The position numbers were made by a program, and so were the translations under genes. Source: Peribacillus simplex (GTDB taxonomy: Bacteria > Bacillota > Bacilli > Bacillales > DSM-1321). Taken from it: DNA of 64,000 bases. Shown piece by piece: positions 61,036 to 64,000 of the stretch (its first letter is position 1; each line of letters begins with the position of its first letter). The DNA lies in contig NZ_LNNH01000027.1 in NCBI RefSeq assembly GCF_001542915.1, positions 1 to 64,000 on the forward strand, read 5' to 3'. The notes under the pieces were generated by a model. The model saw only the letters and a list, made by a program, of their open reading frames with translations. It made no database searches and was not told where the DNA came from.

Positions 61036-61869
61036 ATGCATAGAAATAGAGAACTATATTCCTTTTTATTAAATAAAGCAAAGCAACTGACTGAAGATTG
61101 GTATGCAACCTTGAATAAAAACGATACGGCGGGGGTATACAGTTCTCCTGATCCCCAAGTTATCGAAAAACTGAAGCAGCAAAACTATCAATTTCATTTA
61201 CATTTCTTTCAAATCTTCACGTTAGAAGAAAGCCAGTTCTTTAATGAGCTAGACGAATGGATTGAAGATATCGGTCAGGATGAGGAACATTTAAATACGC
61301 CCATCTATTACATATTGAGGGAATTTTTCCGGACACAAAAACAATATTTGGATTATATCGAGCAGTTTGCGGCATTGCATGAAGAGGAATATACCCAAGC
61401 GGAAATCAACTCCTGGTATAAGATCGTGGTTAGGGTGTTCAGTGAAGTGATGGAAAGGTTCACTGAGGCAAACCATAGATATGCCAACAAAATCATGAAA
61501 GCCCAGCAGCAAATGATCGATGAATTGAGCTCGCCCATCATTTCTCTTAATGATCATACAGCGTTACTCCCGCTGATTGGTGATATCGACACGGCGAGGG
61601 GCATGTCCTTGCTAGAGACCACGTTACAACAGTGTGCCGAAAAAAATGTCTCAAGACTGTTCCTTGATTTATCAGGCGTCCATTCCATAGATGGTGCATC
61701 CGCACATCAGCTGTCACAATTGATCGAATCCTTGCATCTCATCGGCATCCATACGACCCTTTCAGGACTTAGGCCGGAAATAGCGATGAAAGCAGTCAAG
61801 CTTCAACTGCCTTTTGAAAAGGTGACGGTCAAATCGACTTTAGCCCAAGCGATCCATACGATAAAATGA
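61036..61869 (+). CDS. RsbR-type stressosome protein with STAS domain
   Basis: A 277-residue RsbR paralogue: an N-terminal helical globin-like sensor (about 1-155) and a C-terminal STAS domain (about 160-277; LLPLIGDIDTARGMSLLETT, LFLDLSGVHSIDGASAHQLS). RsbR proteins form the stressosome that controls SigB. In RsbRA the two phosphorylated Thr lie in ELSTP and VDT; here these are ELSSP and IDG, so the first site is Ser and the second is missing. ATG 61036 follows AGGTGGAG. No rsbS or rsbT is adjacent. Confidence 0.88.
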   Translation: MHRNRELYSFLLNKAKQLTEDWYATLNKNDTAGVYSSPDPQVIEKLKQQNYQFHLHFFQIFTLEESQFFNELDEWIEDIGQDEEHLNTPIYYILREFFRTQKQYLDYIEQFAALHEEEYTQAEINSWYKIVVRVFSEVMERFTEANHRYANKIMKAQQQMIDELSSPIISLNDHTALLPLIGDIDTARGMSLLETTLQQCAEKNVSRLFLDLSGVHSIDGASAHQLSQLIESLHLIGIHTTLSGLRPEIAMKAVKLQLPFEKVTVKSTLAQAIHTIK

Positions 61870-61914
61870 TACATACATAAGCGCGGGGATGCTAGCTTTT
61901 AAAGAAACTTCGGA

Positions 61915-61940
61915 GTGCCGCCAAATGGCGGTCTTTTTGA
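61915..61940 (+). terminator. Intrinsic terminator of the RsbR-type gene
   Basis: CCGCC (61918-61922) pairs with GGCGG (61927-61931) over an AAAT loop, then TCTTTTT. Confidence 0.75.
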
Positions 61941-62056
61941 ATGATAGGATGTTAATACTGAAACCACATTTGATAGATACGCGCAAGATGGGAAACAATA
62001 ATAGAGGGTGAAAGCTATCATTCCTCATGGATTCCATGACATAAACAGTCAGTGGA

Positions 62057-62713
62057 TCATTCATTATTGGCAAAGACGGCTAGATCTTCTTTATTGCCAA
62101 CGACTAGAAGCATATCTTTTTCATGAATATCCTGATCCGGTGATGGTGCTATGATGATTTCTCCATTACTGACGATGGCAATGACGCTGATATTATATGT
62201 TGCACGTAAATCGAGCTCTCTGAGGCTTTTTCCCTTCATGCTCATGGGGAGGATGATTTCCTCGATATTGTATTCTTTAGAGAGCTCTATATAGTTCAGC
62301 ATGTTAGGGGAGAGAAGCTGATTCGCGACCCGTTCCCCCATATCCCTCTCAGGATAGATGACCCAGTCGGCACCGATTTTCGAGAGCACCTGGCCGTGAT
62401 TTTTATTAAGGGCTTTGGCAATGACTTTTTTGACCCCAAGCTCTTTTAAAAGCAAGGTAGTTAAAATGCTCGATTGCATGTCATTTCCGATGGCTACGAT
62501 GACACAATCGAAATTACGGATTCCGATCGATTTCAATGTCTCTGCTTCGGTTGTATCCGCAATGACTGCATGGGTAACGCTCAATTCCGCATTCTCGACA
62601 CTTTCCTCATTGATATCAATCCCCAAAACCTCTTGGCCGGCAGTATATAATCTATGTGCCACACTGGTTCCGAATCTGCCTAATCCGATTACGGCATATT
62701 GTCGTTTGCCCAT
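62057..62713 (-). CDS. Potassium uptake regulatory subunit (KtrA/KtrC type)
   Basis: A 218-residue RCK protein: N-terminal Rossmann fold (YAVIGLGRFGTSVAHRL, GIDINEESVENAE, DCVIVAIGNDMQSSI) and C-terminal TrkA_C domain (about 140-218). It forms an ATP/ADP-gated octameric ring under the KtrB/D channel encoded 23 bases upstream. Whether it is KtrA or KtrC cannot be decided by eye. Confidence 0.92.
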   Translation of the reverse strand: MGKRQYAVIGLGRFGTSVAHRLYTAGQEVLGIDINEESVENAELSVTHAVIADTTEAETLKSIGIRNFDCVIVAIGNDMQSSILTTLLLKELGVKKVIAKALNKNHGQVLSKIGADWVIYPERDMGERVANQLLSPNMLNYIELSKEYNIEEIILPMSMKGKSLRELDLRATYNISVIAIVSNGEIIIAPSPDQDIHEKDMLLVVGNKEDLAVFANNE

Positions 62714-62736
62714 CTTCTACACGCCTCCTTTTATGA

Positions 62737-64000
62737 TTAACCAATCATGATTTTCCCTTTTGGCCGACGGAACGGATCTGGTTTGCGCCGCATGGCGATA
62801 GCAAAGGCCAAAGTCAAAGGGCCCACACGGCCTGCAAACATCGTAAAAATGATGAGCATCCGGCCAAGCGGTGATAATTCTGGGGTCAAGCCCATTGAAA
62901 GTCCCACGGTGGCGAATGCTGAAGTGGCTTCGAACAAAATCATCAAGAAGTCACTTCCGCATTCCGTGATGGCCAGCAGAATGGAGATGCTTGAAACCAT
63001 GAATACGCCAATGAATGAAACGGATAATGCTTTGAAAATCGTTTCACTCACAATACGGTGACGGAATAAGACCACATCATCCTTTCCTTTAATCTGTGAC
63101 CAAACCGTTCCGATAAGCGTCGCCAATGTAGTTGTTTTAATCCCGCCGCCAGTCGATCCGGGAGAAGCCCCAACGAACATCAAGAAAATGATGAGCAGCA
63201 AGGTAGGCTGAGTCAAATCAGGAATATCCAACGTATTAGAGCCTGCCGTCCTTGGTGAAACCGACTGAAATAAAGACGATAGCGTTTTACCCATCAAGGA
63301 TAAAGGCTGCAATGTTTTGGCGTTGCCGAACTCGAATATAAAGATTAAAATTGCGCCGGCAATCGTAAGGATCAAGCTTGTCGTTAGAACGACCTTCGTA
63401 TGTACGGATAAACGCTGGATATCACGATATTCGTATAGTTCATTCATCACGATGAAACCTATTCCGCCAAACGTGATGAGGAAGACGACCGTAAGGGTTA
63501 TGAATGGATCCGATACATAGGGGGTTAAACTCCTGAATTCCCCCATTAAATCAAAGCCGGCATTATTGAAATTCGATATGGAATGAAAAACCCCATAATA
63601 AATCGCTTTGCCGATTGGCATGTCAAATGAGAAGCGAATCGATAAGATAAGGGCGCCCATGCCTTCAATGATGGCGGTGAAAATCAAAAGTCGTCTCACT
63701 AACCTGACTACACCTGCCATGGATAGATTATTTAAGGACTCCTGCAAAAGTAACCTGCCTTTTAAGGAAATTTTCTTGCCTAAAAGGAAAAAGAAAAACG
63801 TCGCAAATGACATGAATCCTAAGCCGCCTATTTGAATCAGTGTCAAGATGACCAACTCGCCAAAAGTGGTGAAAGTCGATCCCGTATCCACTACGACAAG
63901 CCCTGTTACACAAGTAGCGGATGTTGCGGTGAAAAGAGCATCCAGAAAAGAAAGACCATGCCCGCTTTCAGTGGAAATCGGCAAGGTCAATAAATAGGAC
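62737..64000 (-). CDS. Potassium uptake membrane subunit (KtrB/KtrD type), 5' end outside window
   Basis: At least 420 residues of the Trk/Ktr/HKT family. Pore-loop segments with the family pattern are seen, such as FTATSATCVTGL early, SNFNNAGFDL, SPRTAGSNT and SAFATVGLSMGL, whose Gly residues form the K+ filter. The frame is open through the right edge (TCC TAT TTA before TTG 63990), so the true start is outside. Gene order membrane subunit then RCK subunit is the reverse of B. subtilis ktrAB. Confidence 0.92.
   Translation of the reverse strand, partial: SYLLTLPISTESGHGLSFLDALFTATSATCVTGLVVVDTGSTFTTFGELVILTLIQIGGLGFMSFATFFFFLLGKKISLKGRLLLQESLNNLSMAGVVRLVRRLLIFTAIIEGMGALILSIRFSFDMPIGKAIYYGVFHSISNFNNAGFDLMGEFRSLTPYVSDPFITLTVVFLITFGGIGFIVMNELYEYRDIQRLSVHTKVVLTTSLILTIAGAILIFIFEFGNAKTLQPLSLMGKTLSSLFQSVSPRTAGSNTLDIPDLTQPTLLLIIFLMFVGASPGSTGGGIKTTTLATLIGTVWSQIKGKDDVVLFRHRIVSETIFKALSVSFIGVFMVSSISILLAITECGSDFLMILFEATSAFATVGLSMGLTPELSPLGRMLIIFTMFAGRVGPLTLAFAIAMRRKPDPFRRPKGKIMIG

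Overview
The window looks like chromosomal DNA from a Bacillaceae Firmicute, probably Bacillus/Peribacillus. The grounds are strong purine-rich ribosome binding sites, frequent TTG and GTG starts, intrinsic terminators after most operons, and a gene set recognisable from Bacillus: BirA-boxed biotin genes, BdbD/BdbC, YwnA/YwnB-like proteins, PgcA, GtaB, an RsbR paralogue, a Ktr potassium system and a yybP-ykoY manganese riboswitch. No rRNA, tRNA, CRISPR array, prophage or IS transposase was seen. Species assignment is inference.

Region 1 (372-10088) is the most unusual part: one co-directional, tightly packed set of ten genes that looks like an undescribed RiPP (modified-peptide) pathway. Two nearly identical 54-residue, cysteine-free precursor peptides sit between a long inverted repeat. 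Upstream are a degenerate MNIO/DUF692-like barrel and a probable partner protein. Downstream are a glutamine-dependent asparagine-synthetase-like enzyme with an intact amidotransferase domain, an MNIO/DUF692 oxidase with metal ligands, an aKG-HExxH peptide beta-hydroxylase, an MFS exporter and an M16 protease pair of which only the second has the zinc motif. The likely flow is amidation or ligation, oxidation and hydroxylation of the core, leader removal by the M16 pair, and export.

Region 2 (10280-17776) holds a small membrane protein, divergent biotin operons (bioYDA on the minus strand, bioFB on the plus strand) with two BirA operators between them, then a HTH/PBP-like regulator divergent from an orphan modA.

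Region 3 (17777-42056) is ordinary accessory Bacillus content: DHFR-like, VanZ, GrpB-amidase-GrpB-ATPase, NmrA, a GntR-ABC operon, a MarR/MFS pair, VOC proteins, pentapeptide protein, O-methyltransferase, GH8 hydrolase, thioredoxin, Rrf2/YhgE and an ArsR/SRPBCC pair. Several have visible operators; one VOC gene has an attenuator-like leader.

Region 4 (42089-49156) has a manganese riboswitch reading into a kinase-like gene, a large SH3b-repeat glucosaminidase, and a YwnA/BdbDC/YwnB group whose upstream regions share a short motif.

Region 5 (49667-57561) is a surface-sugar locus: pgcA, gtaB, a 1201-residue two-glycosyltransferase protein with GW-like modules inserted, and galE. Region 6 (57921-64000) has a PadR/pentapeptide operon ending in an overlooked 32-residue membrane peptide, a PH-domain protein, a methyltransferase, an RsbR paralogue and a Ktr potassium pair that runs off the right edge.

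Two related families of degenerate tandem repeats with about 21-bp units (36430-36640, 49318-49495, 48350-48415) occupy intergenic DNA.
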